A stretch of DNA of 64,000 nucleotides from the NCBI GenBank assembly GCA_026874595.1, contig CM049314.1:51195812-51259811 (forward strand), read 5' to 3'. Origin of the DNA: Sipunculus nudus. Its lineage: Eukaryota; Annelida; Sipuncula; Golfingiida; Sipunculidae. Of this stretch, positions 1 to 11,423 are shown piece by piece. Below the pieces are notes generated by a model. It was not told the origin of the DNA. It saw only the letters and a program-made list of their open reading frames with translations, and did not search any database. The translations under genes and the position numbers were made by a program. How positions within the stretch are numbered: the stretch's first letter is position 1; each line of letters starts with the position of its first letter.

Positions 1-1175
1 TAGCTTTATAACATACATAAAAAATGGTGGTGCCACCTGCAATCATTTTTGCACAGCGTCTGTCTGTTTGTCTGTTGAGGCCTAAAATCACTCATTTCTC
101 TGTAGTGGTTTGACATAACTGCCTAAAGTTTTGCAGGTTTATACATCCTGGACAGCTTTCTTGATTTTATGACAGGTGGCGCCACCTAAAATCTAGTTAA
201 CGCTGCACACATCCAAGCTCATATCTCAGGAACAGTTTGACTGATTGGGCCAAAATTGTCTATGTGTTTAGATCTCACATAGGTCTTTATCATACAAAAC
301 TGGAGTTGCCACCTGCAACCATTTTTGCACAGCGTCTGTCTGTTTATTGCCATGGGATAATGTCACTCATATCTCGTCAGTGGTTTGACGTATCTGCCTA
401 AAATTTTGCAGCTTTATACATCCTGGATAGCTTTCTTGATTTTATGACAGGTGGCGCCACCTACATTCTAGTTTACACTGCAGACATCCAAGCTCATATC
501 TCGGGAACCGTTTGAACGATTGGGCCAAAATTTTGCATGTGTATAGATCTCACATAAGTCTTTATCATACACAAAACTGGAGGGGCCACCTGCAACCATT
601 TTCGCAAATTTTGCACAGCTTCTGTCTGTTTGTCTACTGAGGCCTAAAATCACTCATTTCTCTGTAGTTGTTTGACATGACTGCCTAAAATTTTGCAGGT
701 TTATGCATCCTGGACAGCTTTCTTGATTTTATGACAGATGGCGTCACCTAAATTGTAGTTAACGCTGCACACATCCAAGCTCATATCTCAGGAACCCGTT
801 TGACTAATTGGGCCAAAATTGTGTATGTGTTTAGATCTCACATAGGTCTTTATCATACACAAAACTGGAGGGGCCACCTGCAACCATTTTTGCACAGCGT
901 CTGTCTGTTTGTCTGCCGTGGGCTATAATCACTCATACACATGTAGTGGACATTTCTGCCTAAAATTTTGCATATGTATACAACTTGAACAGCTTTCTGG
1001 ATTTGTAGTAGGTGGCACAACCTACATACACATTCAGGCTGCAGACATTCATGCTAATATGCAACATACCTCACTCTATTTCCCCTTGCCACTCAATCCA
1101 TGCCTCACTTCACCCATTCCACTCTGATTTTGGCGGATACACATAGTCACTTGTGGGCTACCCATGTTCTAGTTT
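1..1175 (+). repeat. family C repeat, 5' end cut by window edge
   Basis: It has about four core units of ~280 bp with GCCACCTGCAACCATTTTTG, followed by the family C 3' end: ATGCTAATATGCAACA, GGCGGATACACATAGTC, a degraded hairpin, and TTCTAG near 1170. The 5' head TATCCGCCAAAAC is not in the window. Confidence 0.85.
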
Positions 1176-1176
1176 T

Positions 1177-1353
1177 TAAAGTTTACACATTTTTTCTCTA
1201 TTTATAGATATATAAATACAGACCTAATCTTGGCCTGTTGGTTAATCTGTTTGATGCTTCAGTTGAATGAGTATATACTACCATTCTGATGATAAAATTT
1301 CCTTTTGTGAATCTCTTCCCAGTCAGCTGAGCGTCATGACCCATGGGTCACTT
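1177..1353 (+). repeat. family A 3' end fragment
   Basis: It carries CAGATGATAAAATT-like sequence (also at 38020) and ends AGTCAGCTGAGCGTCATG, the palindrome TGACCCATGGGTCA, and CTTGTT (1321-1352). It directly follows a family C 3' end. Confidence 0.75.
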
Positions 1354-1661
1354 GTTTACATATGGCTGGGCATTTACAATGGGTTGCTTTCAAATAACAT
1401 GTATTCAAGAGTTCATATAATTATCTTATAATTTCTACTAGAAATGCCCCAATGACGATCATTAAGGTTTCAAAATATAAAAGAACAGAAATAATTAAGA
1501 TCTCCATTATCATTAGGCTTTCTGTAAATGACACACAGTATAAGAAAGTTGTGTAGGTATCTGGATGATATAGGCGCTTGTAATATCATTTAAACATGTG
1601 ATTGTAGTGCTAGTTTATAGCACTCTTGGCTGCGCAAGGTCTAGAATACCCCCATCAGTTT

Positions 1662-1800
1662 AAGTAATAGTAATAGTAATAGTAATAGATACCCCAGTAA
1701 TAGTAATAGTAATAGTAATAGATGATAAAATGTGGTAATAGTAATAGTAATAGTAATATCAGAAATTGAAAGTAATAGTAATAGTAATAGAACACCCGTA
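1662..1800 (+). repeat. interrupted (TAATAG)n microsatellite
   Basis: Runs of TAATAG separated by short unrelated stretches (GATACCCCAG, ATGATAAAATGTGG, ATATCAGAAATTGAAAG). The interruptions differ from one another. Confidence 0.9.
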
Positions 1801-1804
1801 ATAG

Positions 1805-3126
1805 ACCCCATGTCTGCCTACCATACTGAAAATTGGGTCATTAGGACCTCTTCCTTCAAGATATTAAGGAAAAACCTCTGTTTTCCATAAAAAAGCCATT
1901 GTTACACTTCAAGGCTGCCTAATATCAAAACCACTGGTCAGGGTTTGATCATATTTAGTATTCATATTCTTCCATACATTTTCTATGAACATACAAAAAA
2001 TTAGGTCAGTGTTGGGTCTTATTTTGAAGTTATGGGCCAAAATATAATGCAATTTTAAAAAAATCAGGAAATATATTTACTTACCTAACATGAGAATTGC
2101 TGAAGCTATAGACTATGTTTCAGGAATATAACTTTATTTAAACAAGATTTAATTGTTTACCCAAAATTTGATCTGAATTTTGCAAATTTTTCAAGTTATT
2201 AGCATAAATAAAAAATCAATACCTTAAATTTTGTCCAACTTTGGCAATGGCACGTTTTTTCCCTGTAAGCACTGTTGATTTAATTTTCACAGCATTAATA
2301 CATAAGGATTTAATCTTTTAAAACCTGAAATTTCAATGGAATTTATTGAAAAGGGTAGCTTTTATTCAAGTTTTCATACACCATGTCAAGTGTTGTTTAC
2401 ATCTAGCCCACTTTGTAGTACAGCCTTCAGTTGCATTATGTAACCCACCCAGGCAGCTTGCCTGGACTCAGCTTGGCCACTACCAGCAGGCTTCCCCTCT
2501 GCCCTGCACTCCCCCCCCCCCCCCAACCAGATGGTGCATAAACAAGTTGATTATTGTTAATATGTTAGTATTTTCTGTATTTGATTCATTCTTATCATAG
2601 GCTATGCTACATTTTAAATTTTGTATTGTACCACCAGGGTTACAATGATTAAAGTGCACATTTAATTGTGTACACAAAGTGGTATATTGCTATGAAAGTG
2701 TGGATGTTTATCAGATAAGTAATTCCTTACTTCAGAAAGTAAAAACTTCACCACGTGTGAAATTGACTATCAATTCCAGTAATAAATTAAAGCTGAGATA
2801 GTAATTAGCACAATGATATTGTTTGTCCCTCATTCAACCAACAGTGTGTATACTTTATTTGAAAAGATTATATTTAAGTTTTATTTTATTAAATTTACTG
2901 AATCTTTTATTTTATTTCAGTGAATAAAATTAAGCATGTACTGAAAACTCCAATGTGCAAATCTTTTTAATAGTGGTTCAAATAATAATCTTGTAGATGC
3001 CATGTTGTGGCATTATTTTCTTTTAAATTCTGTTTAAACATTTGTGATTTAAAAATAATAAAATATATGTGTATGCATAATATGACCCATTCAGCTGAGT
3101 GCAGTGACCCATGGGTCCCTTGTTTA
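1805..3126 (+). repeat. family A element, 5' truncated
   Basis: The interior matches the second half of family A (CCATACTGAAAATTGGGTCA, AAGGCTGCCTAATATCAAAA, TTTGTCCAACTTTGGCAATG). It ends with CAGCTGAGTGCAGTGACCCATGGGTCCCTTGTTT at 3093-3125. A C-run lies at 2511-2525. The copies at 19.4-22.4, 26.6-28.9 and 50.8-53.5 kb show the intact arrangement. Confidence 0.8.
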
Positions 3127-3269
3127 GTTGGTGAACTTATGTGTCTGTTGCCAAATATATCAAAGTGGCTGCAGCCCTTATTATTAAATTTTACACACTT
3201 ATTGAACATTCATTGTGTTGTATTTGCAAAAAAAGATTTATGTGGCACAACCTATGTTTAGAGCCTAGA

Positions 3270-3785
3270 TAGATTTTTTAGCTCAGTTGACTTTTAAGTC
3301 CCCTGAGTCATAGCAATGGTCCTTTGTCCTCCATCCAGGCATCTGTCCAACTGGTCTGACATCCTTTAACAAGGCACCTTTTGAAACCGTTGCACCTACA
3401 AATAAAAAAATTCTACATACAGTTAAATGTCCTGGTGTTCTCTAGCCTAGCCGTAAACTTGATCACTGCGACAACATTTCTTTGAGATATTAGGAAAAAA
3501 TGCCCATTCCCCCCCTTCCAACCTTTCCATTGAGAGGATGCATAAACAGTATGAATGTAATAACATTCTACATATTGAATTCATTTTTAACTTAGCTGAG
3601 CCCTTGTCGTGGTCCATAGTCTGTCATCTGTCCGTCCATCTGTATGTCCCTAGATGTGGCACTTTTTGAAACCGTAGGACCTAGGAATCCAAAATTTGGC
3701 ATAATGTTAAATGTTCCCAAGATCTCCTACCAAGCCTAAAACTGGGTCTTTGTGACTTTGTTCCTTTGAGAAATTAAGGAAAAAA
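3270..3785 (+). repeat. family A 5' head fragments
   Basis: TTTTTTAGCTCAGTTGACTTTTAAGTC at about 3275 and a more degraded head near 3592 (CTTAGCTGAGCCCTTGTCGTGG) are each followed by GTCC/GTCT-rich text and a GGCACNTTTTGAAACCGT block. Neither has a matching 3' end before the family B head at 3791. Confidence 0.65.
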
Positions 3786-3790
3786 ATCAA

Positions 3791-6700
3791 TTTTTGCAAA
3801 CCTGTGAGCTAATGCGATGATGTGGCGTTGTCCGTCGTCTGTCGTCCGTCATCTGTAAGTTAACCCATACTATCTTAAAAATGGCTAGAGTTAGCATCAC
3901 GAAATTTTATGCTAAATATTAGTCATCTAAAAAACTCTATCGGATTCTGCTTATTTTTTGGCTAACTGCATTTTCTTAGATTTTACAGGGAAAAAGCTAG
4001 AAAAGCTTAAAAAATCTTCTTCTCCTAAACTGTTTAGTAAAATTGTTCAATGTTTTACAGAAATGATTCCTAGAACAATCTCTCTCAAGTTTGTTCGAAT
4101 GGTTTAAGTTCGTTGATTTTTGGCCAAGTTACAGGAAGATGAACTCAGTCATCTGTCCAAAAAAGCATACTAAAATTACAATCTCAGAAACGGCTGGAGC
4201 TATCATCACCAAATTTTATGGCAATGTTGGTCACATGAAATATCTGAAATTGAGGTATTGGTGGCACCACCTGCATCGGCCTTTTTTGTACTGGGGTCAT
4301 CAGTGCCTGTATCATACTAACGGCTACAAAAAACCTTCATATCTGAAACCATATGGCCAAATTGTTTAACATTGCACAGAAATGATCCTAGGGTAGTGCT
4401 TTCTGAAGTTTGTTCAAATGGTCTCAGTTCAGTGACTTTTGGCTGAGTTACAGGAACCTGAATTTAGTCATATGCCATAACAGCCCATTTTAGCTCAGTG
4501 GCTACAAAGATCTTCTTCTCAAAAACCAGTGGGCTAAATTCTTAAATCTCACAAGTTAATTATCCTTAGATGTTGATAATTCAAGTTTGTCCAAATGGTT
4601 TTGGTTCAGTGATTTTTGGCTGAGTTATGGAAGCTTAAATTAGCCATTTTGCTGTATTTTCTCATATCAGTTATAAACCTGCAAAACGTTTTTTGACTGA
4701 CGCCACTGAGGCCAATTTGTTTTATATTTTACAAGTATAATCCTCTGAATAATTCTTATAACAATTGTCTTTTATGGTTCCATAGAATGAATTTTAAAGT
4801 TGAACTTAGTCATCTGTCCAAAAAAGCATATTAAAATGAAAGTCTCAGAAATGGCCAGAGCTATCATCACCAAATTTTATGCCAGTGTTCTTCACATGAG
4901 TCATTAATGAAATTCAGGTATTGGTGGTGCCACCTGCATTGACCTTTTTTGTACTGGGGTCATTGGTCATCTGTACATTAACCTATAATTTCTCAGGAAT
5001 AGCAGGAGCTACTATCCCTAGATTTTATGCAATAATCTGTCACATATCAAATGTTGTGGGATTCGGCTTATTTTTTTGCTATTTGCATTTACTTAGATTT
5101 TATAGGGAAAAAGCTTAAATACCTTTAAAAGTCTTCTCCTGGTAAATGGTCCAGCCAAATTGTTCAATATTTTACAGAAATGATCCCAGAGGCAACCTTT
5201 TGTTCAAATGGTTTGCATTTGATGAATGGTAGCAGAGTTACACGAATTTGAACTTAGTCATTTGGCCAAGTAAGCATACTGACATAGTAATCTCAGAAAT
5301 GATAGAAGCTAGTGTTACCAAGTATTGTGCAAATGTTGGTCACATGACTCATATTTTAAGTTGCAGATTTCTGTACGACGTAGATTGACCTTTTTTTTAT
5401 GGGCAAAAACCTCATAATTTTAGCCTCTTTCAGCTAAAAATGTTTATGATGAAACTTGTTAGGTTGAATAGTTCAATTTTTCAAAAGAATTATCCTTGGA
5501 CATTGTTCTTTCAATCATATCAGAATAGATTGAGTTTGTTGATTTTTGGTTAAGTCGTGAAAGCTTAAGTTGGTCTTATGGCCTTATTATGTCTAATTCA
5601 AACTGAGGACTGCAAAAGTGTTTTTCAACAAAATTATTGTTTTCAATTTTAACTTCTGTAACATTGCACAAAAATTATTTCTAGGTGGCCTTTGTTCAGG
5701 TTTACTTGAATGATTTTTGTCAGAATTATTGGACCTTTAACAGTGAAAGGACTGCATCTTTTATTATTCTAAATATTTTGATAAGAAGTTTATGAATATG
5801 TCAGCTTGAAAAAAAAAGCATTTAAGCCTAAGTCTTTCAGTGTGTGTAAACAGATTTACCAACAGGCCAAGATTGTGTCTGTATCTTTGAATAGGTTGAG
5901 AAACTGCCATCTGTTTAAGATTTGGCAAGAGATGAAGAGTTCATTCAGTGCAGCCAGATATAGGTCAAGAGTTCAATCAGTGCAGCCAAGCACATGTGAT
6001 CACCTCATGGGTGACATGTAAACACCTCATTGGCACCATGTGATCACCTCATGAGTATCATGTGATCACCTCATGTGTGTCATGCCCCTCAGGGCTGCAT
6101 GTGGAGCCAATCTGTGAGCTTATGCAATGGAGTGGGTATTATTTCAGATTTGGCAACTGACCAAAGGTCATTCTGGATCTATTTATAGCTTCGGCAGACT
6201 GCCAACTAATTATCAGATTAGGCAACAGGTCAAGAGTTCACTCAGTGCAGCCAGGTATAAGTCAACAGTTCACTCAGTGCAGCCAGGTACAGGTCAAAAG
6301 TTCACTCAGTCTAGCCAGGTGCAAGTCTTGAGTTCACTCAGTGCAGTAGCCTGAGCTAGCAATTTGTCACAGGTCACTTGGGGCAACTGCCTTTCTCACC
6401 TAAGCCTGGTCAGCCCCATGCATCAGACTCAAGGTAAGTCTGATGTATTTGCCTGATATTTTGGCCTATCTATATGTTTTGATGGCTTTCTCATTCACGA
6501 GACAGGTGTAACCACCTACAATGACTTTTGCACAGTGTATGTTCCTGCTTATTTCTACAGAGGAATTTGATATATCAGCCTGAAATTAGGCATATTTATA
6601 CATATGAAATAGCTTTTGTGTATACAAGACTGGTGGTGCCACCTACAATAATTTTTTGCACAGTGTGTCCCTGCATATATTTCAGGAGGGGTTTGATATA

Positions 6701-6957
6701 TCAGTGTGAAATTGGGCATATGTATACATCTCTGATAGCTTGGTTGTATACAAGACTGGTGGTGCCAGCTACAACAATTTTTGTGTTGTGTGCACCCATG
6801 CTAGAATTTCAGCAGTGATGTTTGTGTGATTTTTTTTATTCAAAATGTTTAGTACTTGCATTGTTCATATACATGAAAAGTAATGGTCCAGCATTAAAGC
6901 ATTATACCTGGTGTATTTCCCAATGCACAGGTTCGCATTAGGCCTGTAGGCCTTGTT
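3791..6957 (+). repeat. family B Helentron-like element, near complete
   Basis: The head TTTTTGCAAACCTGTGAGC is a slightly altered form of TTTTTAGCGAACCTGTGAGC and is followed by GTCCGTCGTCTGTCGTCCGTC. The 3' end at 6926-6957 is CACAGGTTCGC (reverse complement of the 5' GCGAACCTGTG), ATT, the hairpin AGGCCTGTAGGCCT and TGTTT. The interior has repeated segments with GTCACATGAGTCAT, GGTGGTGCCACCTGCAT and a TTCACTCAGTGCAGCCAGGT mini-repeat at 5940-6350. There is no open reading frame typical of Rep/helicase, so it is non-autonomous. Confidence 0.82.
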
Positions 6958-7427
6958 TATTAAAAACCTATTTTCACACTTCAGGACTGCCTAATATCAA
7001 AACCACTCATCTGTTTTTTCTCATATTCACCATAAATTTTCCTCTATATAGTTCCTCTGTGTACATTCCAGAAAATAGGTGTGTATTATATATTTGTATC
7101 CCCAGACAAAGCCGGGAGATACTGTTTTCATACCGGTCCCGCCACCGCCACATATAAATCTTGTTGGCGCCATAACTAAAAAAATATTTCACGGATCTAT
7201 ACCAAACTTGGTATATGTATAGATATGGGTGAGAGGACGAGGCCTATTTAAAATGAGGTCATGACCTTGACTAGGAGAGTGTCCTTGACCTTGAATAGGT
7301 CCAATTTTGGGGAAAATCACACAAATTCTTAAATATCTCAAGAAATCTTGCATGGATTGATCCCAAAATCAAGTTGATGGAAGATCATGGATAGGGTTGT
7401 CATGTTCCAGAAACTGGTGGCGCCACC
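6958..7427 (+). repeat. family A fragment followed by an unassigned repeat-like block
   Basis: Bases 6960-7085 repeat family A interior (CACTTCAGGACTGCCTAATA, TTCCTCTATATAGTTCC). Bases 7098-7427 start CCCCAGACAAAGCCGGGAGAT, contain ATGACCTTGACTAGGAGAG and end beside GGTGGCGCCACCT. This may be a further non-autonomous family, but I see only one copy. Confidence 0.5.
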
Positions 7428-7539
7428 TATTATTCTTTACTTGTTTTCATGCCATTTAATACCCCCAATCATTGCTACTTGACAGTACTGTGAGCATTAT
7501 AAGTCAAAAACTAATGGACAGATATCTTTAATATTATGC

Positions 7540-8307
7540 TTTAACAATGAAAGAACTGCATCTTTTATTGTTCTAGATATTTTGATAAAAAGTTTATGAA
7601 TATTTCAGCTTGAAAAAAAGCATTTTAGCCAAAGTTTTTCAGTATGTGTAAACAGATTTACCAACAGGCCAAGATTGTGTCTGTATTGTTAAATAGTTTG
7701 AGAAACTGCCAACTGTTTCAGATTTGGCAACAGATCAAGAGTTCATTCAGTGCTGCAGGATTTAGATCAAGAGTTCAATCAGTGCAGTCAAGCACAAGGC
7801 ATGTGATCACCTCATGGGTGACGTGTGAACACCTCATGGGCACCATGGGTGTCATGCCCCTCAGGGCTGTATTTGGAGCCAATCTGTGAGCTTATGCTTT
7901 GGTGTGGATACTATTTCAGATTTGGTAACAGGCCAAAGGTCAGTCTGGATCTATTTATATGGCTTTCCCATTCACAAGACAGGTGTTGCCTCCTACAATG
8001 ACTTTTGCACAGTGTATGTGCCTGCTTTTTTCTACAGAAGAATTGTATATATCAGTCTGAAATTGGGCATATGTATATATCTCTGATAGCTTCTTTGTTT
8101 ACAAGACTGGTGGTGCCAGCTACAATCTTTTTAGTGTTGTGTGCACCTATGCCAGAATTTCAGCAATGATATTTGTGTAATTGTTTCTTATTCAAATGTT
8201 TAGTACTTACATTGTTCATATACATGAGAGGTAATGGTCCAGCATTGAAGTATATACCTGGTGTATTTCCCAATGCACAGGTTCGCATTAGGCCTGTAGG
8301 CCTTGTT
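7540..8307 (+). repeat. family B 3' half, second copy
   Basis: It repeats the 3' part of the preceding element from AAAGAACTGCATCTTTTATTG, through the TTCANTCAGTGCAG mini-repeats and TCATGCCCCTCAGGGCTG, to an identical end CACAGGTTCGCATT/AGGCCTGTAGGCCT/TGTTT at 8276-8307. The 5' half is absent. Together with 5740-6957 it suggests a partial duplication. Confidence 0.8.
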
Positions 8308-8429
8308 TTATGTTTTAGATGATTTATCAGTAATTAGGTTCACTTTAACTGCCCATCAGGGCCATCAGTCTGGAGGCTGACCGTTTCTTACCCATTATTG
8401 CCCATAACCTGTCCAAACAAATGATTGTG

Positions 8430-9156
8430 ACCAATTAATGAATTAGACAGATTTTGGCTCAGTTTTGGTCCGTCTGTCCATCTTTCTGTCCGTACATTAG
8501 ACTGGCACATTTTGACAATTTGTGACTGTGGTTTCATCTAGTGTCCTGAAACATTGTGTGTTATTAGGGCCCCGCTTTTGAATAACCAGATGCCCTATAG
8601 TAATCACTCTGTCCTTCCGTCTGTCCATCTGCTTGTCTTTCTGTATGTCCATCAAATTGGTTTCTTGATGATATCTCCAGTTTGGATGGACATATCAATT
8701 TCAAGCTTGATTTATATATTGCCATCCAATAAAGTAAAAACCTTTTTTTTTGGGGGGGGGGTCATGAGGTCAAAGGTCAAGGTCACAGGGTCATCTGTCC
8801 ACATATTTGTTTCCAAATGAAAACTCCAGGTTGGATTAAAATGTTGATTTCAAACTGGACAAATATATGGCCTACCAAATAAAGTAAGTACCCTTTTGAT
8901 TTTTGGGTCATAGGGTCAAAGGTCAAGGTTACAGGACAAACTTCTTTAAAAAGATTTGGATGCATTTAAGCTAAACTTTTCATCCCAAACCTTCCATCTT
9001 TCACATTTGCTCACCTGCCAATAGGGGAAGATTCTGTATGATATTGTTCTTTCATGTAGTCCATAAAAGTGCACAGTCCACAGAACCACTAGGATGTTAC
9101 ACCAACATTCTCAGAATTGATTTCAGCTCAGTGCCTTGACCCACAGGTCCCTTGTT
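8430..9156 (+). repeat. mixed A/F-type repeat fragments
   Basis: A degraded head with GTCCGTCTGTCC at 8463 is followed at 8566 by a family F head (AGGGCCCCGC.., ATGCCCTATAGTAATCAC). Then come two ~130-bp units with AGGTCAAAGGTCAAGGTCACAGG, and an A-like 3' end CAGCTCAGTG..TGACCCACAGGTCCCTTGTT at 9125-9156. Confidence 0.6.
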
Positions 9157-9365
9157 AAATTTTGTTTTTCTAAATGAGGCTGTGGCCCAATCAAGAGAAT
9201 CTATGGTAATAGACTAAAAGGGTAAATATTTGCCATCACCAATGTATTACTGTCATAACAGTCCAATAGGGGGTCTTATAATAAAATCAAACCTGGACTG
9301 CAGACATGTTTGTTATGAAAATTAATGTGTTCAAATTGACCTTAATTAACTGTTGCTGTTTTCAG

Positions 9366-9426
9366 ATCACGGTTTATCTTGGGAAAAGAGACTTTATCGA
9401 TCATCTCACACACATTGATCCCATAG
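9366..9426 (+). CDS. beta-arrestin, internal exon A (61 nt, partial gene)
   Basis: Arrestins bind activated, phosphorylated G-protein-coupled receptors at the inner plasma membrane, block G-protein coupling and link receptors to clathrin endocytosis. This exon follows a pyrimidine-rich tract ending TTTTCAG and is followed by a perfect GTAAGT donor at 9427. It reads ITVYLGKRDF then IDHLTHIDPI, with one leftover G. This is the first N-domain beta-strand region of arrestins; the Arg-Asp of KRDF corresponds to the region holding the polar-core aspartate (Asp26 in mammalian beta-arrestin 1). The leftover G joins AT at 30335 to make the Asp codon GAT, giving [13 protein letters not shown], a hallmark of the family. 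The upstream exons, including the start, lie before the window. Which arrestin paralogue this is cannot be settled from the fragment; an S-antigen/visual arrestin is possible but the sequence reads closer to beta-arrestin. Confidence 0.93.
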
Positions 9427-9792
9427 GTAAGTCATCTGTAATGCAATGTCCTCTATCCACAATTACCATATTTAGATATTCTTAGCCATATGTATGCTTT
9501 TACTAATTATTAGGATATAAAAATTAAGCATTGATATTTGAGTTATTTCTGGTTAGCTGGGCTAATTGTAAATCATCTGAGCTATAGGGAAATCCATTGT
9601 TCATCATCTGTCTGCATATTTTGCTGTCCATTTCTCTATCAGTTGTAGAAAGGCTGACCAAAACCCAGAGTGCCCAAGCAAATTTTCACATACCCAAGAT
9701 GCCGAAAAACTGATCTTTGCCAAAAAAAAAAAAACGAAAAGCAAAAATAAATTGTGATTTTGCATTGAGATTATTGACTAATGTACAGATTG

Positions 9793-10959
9793 TTTTTAGC
9801 TCAGCTGACTAAAAGTCATCTGAGCTATAGTAATCACTCTTTGTCCATTGTCTGTCCGTCCATTAACAGGGCACGAATTGTAACCACTAGACCTATAAAC
9901 TTTAACCGAAAATCCATGGAGGTCCATAAAAAATCTCTTTGGAAACCTGAAATTAGGTCACTATGACCAACATTCTTCATTCTTCCCCCCCCCCCCCCCC
10001 CGAATAATTTAAATTTGATACAAAAGCTCCAATATCTAAATAACAATTACATTGATTGCCATGATTATTTCCATACATATTGATCAAATAGTGTTTCATC
10101 AATTCCTAAAGACTTGGAGCCACCTGTTTTTTTTAGCTCTGCTGACTATAAGTCATCTAAACTAGAGTCGTGGTCCATTGTCCATCTTCCGTCCATCTGT
10201 CCAATCCAAATTCGGCATAATGTTAGATGTCCCCAAGATCTCCTACCAAGCCGAAAACTGGGTCTTTGCGACTTCGTTCCTTTGTGAAATTAAGGAAAAA
10301 CCTCAATTTTTTATTAAAAACAAATTTTCACACTTCAGGACTGCCTAATATCAAAAACACTCATCTGTTTTTCCTCATATTTACCATAAATATTCCTCTA
10401 TATAGTTCCTATGTACATGCCAGAAATAAGGTCTGTATTATATAATTAAAAAAAGGGTCTAAACAAAATGCATTTTGTAAATAATCAGGAAAGAAATTTG
10501 ATCACTTAACACAAAACTTGTTAAAGCTAAGCACATCTTTTCCAGTAATATACCTTTTATTAATCAAAATTAAATTGTATACCCAAAATAAGTTAAAAAA
10601 ATTTGTTAAAATATTTGCAAAAATAAAAAATTGGTACCTTAAATTTAGCCCAACTTTGACCATGGCAAGTTATTTTCCTGTACCTGCTGTGGATTTAATT
10701 TTCACAGCGTGTTTTTGTTAGCATTTCATCTGTTAACACCAAAAATTTGATACCAGTTGATCAGAATCTGTAGATTTTATTCAAGTTTCCAAGCACATGT
10801 CACATATTGTTTACATCAAGGTAGTGTTATGCAGTTTGCTAGAGCTCAGCTCCCCAGCTTCAGCTCTCGGTTCCTAAAATTTGGCACACAGTTTGATGTC
10901 TCCAAAATCCCCTACCATGCCAAGAATTTGGTCACTAGGACTTAATTCCTTCAAGATTT
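9793..10959 (+). repeat. two family A heads with interior, 3' truncated
   Basis: The heads TTTTTAGCTCAGCTGACT (9793) and TTTTTTAGCTCTGCTGACT (about 10131) each fold on AGTCATCTGAGCTA or its variant. The first runs into a C-run at 9986 and ~120 bases of array-type sequence. The second continues with GATGTCCCCAAGATCTCCTAC and ACTGCCTAATATCAAAA. Neither has its 3' terminus; sequence similarity to the family stops near 10960. Confidence 0.7.
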
Positions 10960-11423
10960 TAAAGGGACATAATCAGGCGAAAAAAATTATGCCTATTCTT
11001 TCACACTATCATCTCAGTACCTCGTATATGGCTGTTTAACACCTTGTTAGGGGTTTATGTGTTGGTAAACACGGTTCAGGTGTGTCTGTTTACCATAACA
11101 AGGCCACATGACCAGAGCTCAGATTGTAAGCCTTAACAGGCGGTGTTTCAGCCAGCGGGAACATGTATTACATTTTTGCGGCTAAAACAGTCAGGATATC
11201 TCCTGATTGACGTGTTGTGGTCAGGCGACACCCGTGCTGTGTTTTTGCTGACATCTTTGATCGCACCTGGGCCACTGCTTTTACACTCATGAACAAGAGT
11301 AAGCAACAGGTTTCATGGCAATATTTTGCCAGGTACAAATTTATTTTAAAGGGAAGAATCTATTTTTCATGTTAACTCAAAATGCTTTATAGGTGATTTG
11401 GCCCCTTTAATAAAAAACTTCAA

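Larger units (their letters stand above)
1..9365 (+). other. arrestin intron upstream of exon A (3' part)
   Basis: No arrestin coding block was found before exon A, so the start of the window is intron of the same gene, or conceivably 5' flank if exon A were the second exon. It is filled with copies of repeat families A, B, C and part of F, listed separately. Stretches without a recognised repeat are 1354-1650, 7088-7427 and 9157-9350. The last ~40 bases supply the branch-point area and pyrimidine tract for exon A. Confidence 0.7.

Noticed and set aside
4091-4369. 92-codon open frame in family B
   Set aside because: Corresponding positions in the other B copies (31083, 41230) are shifted or stopped; repeat interior only.
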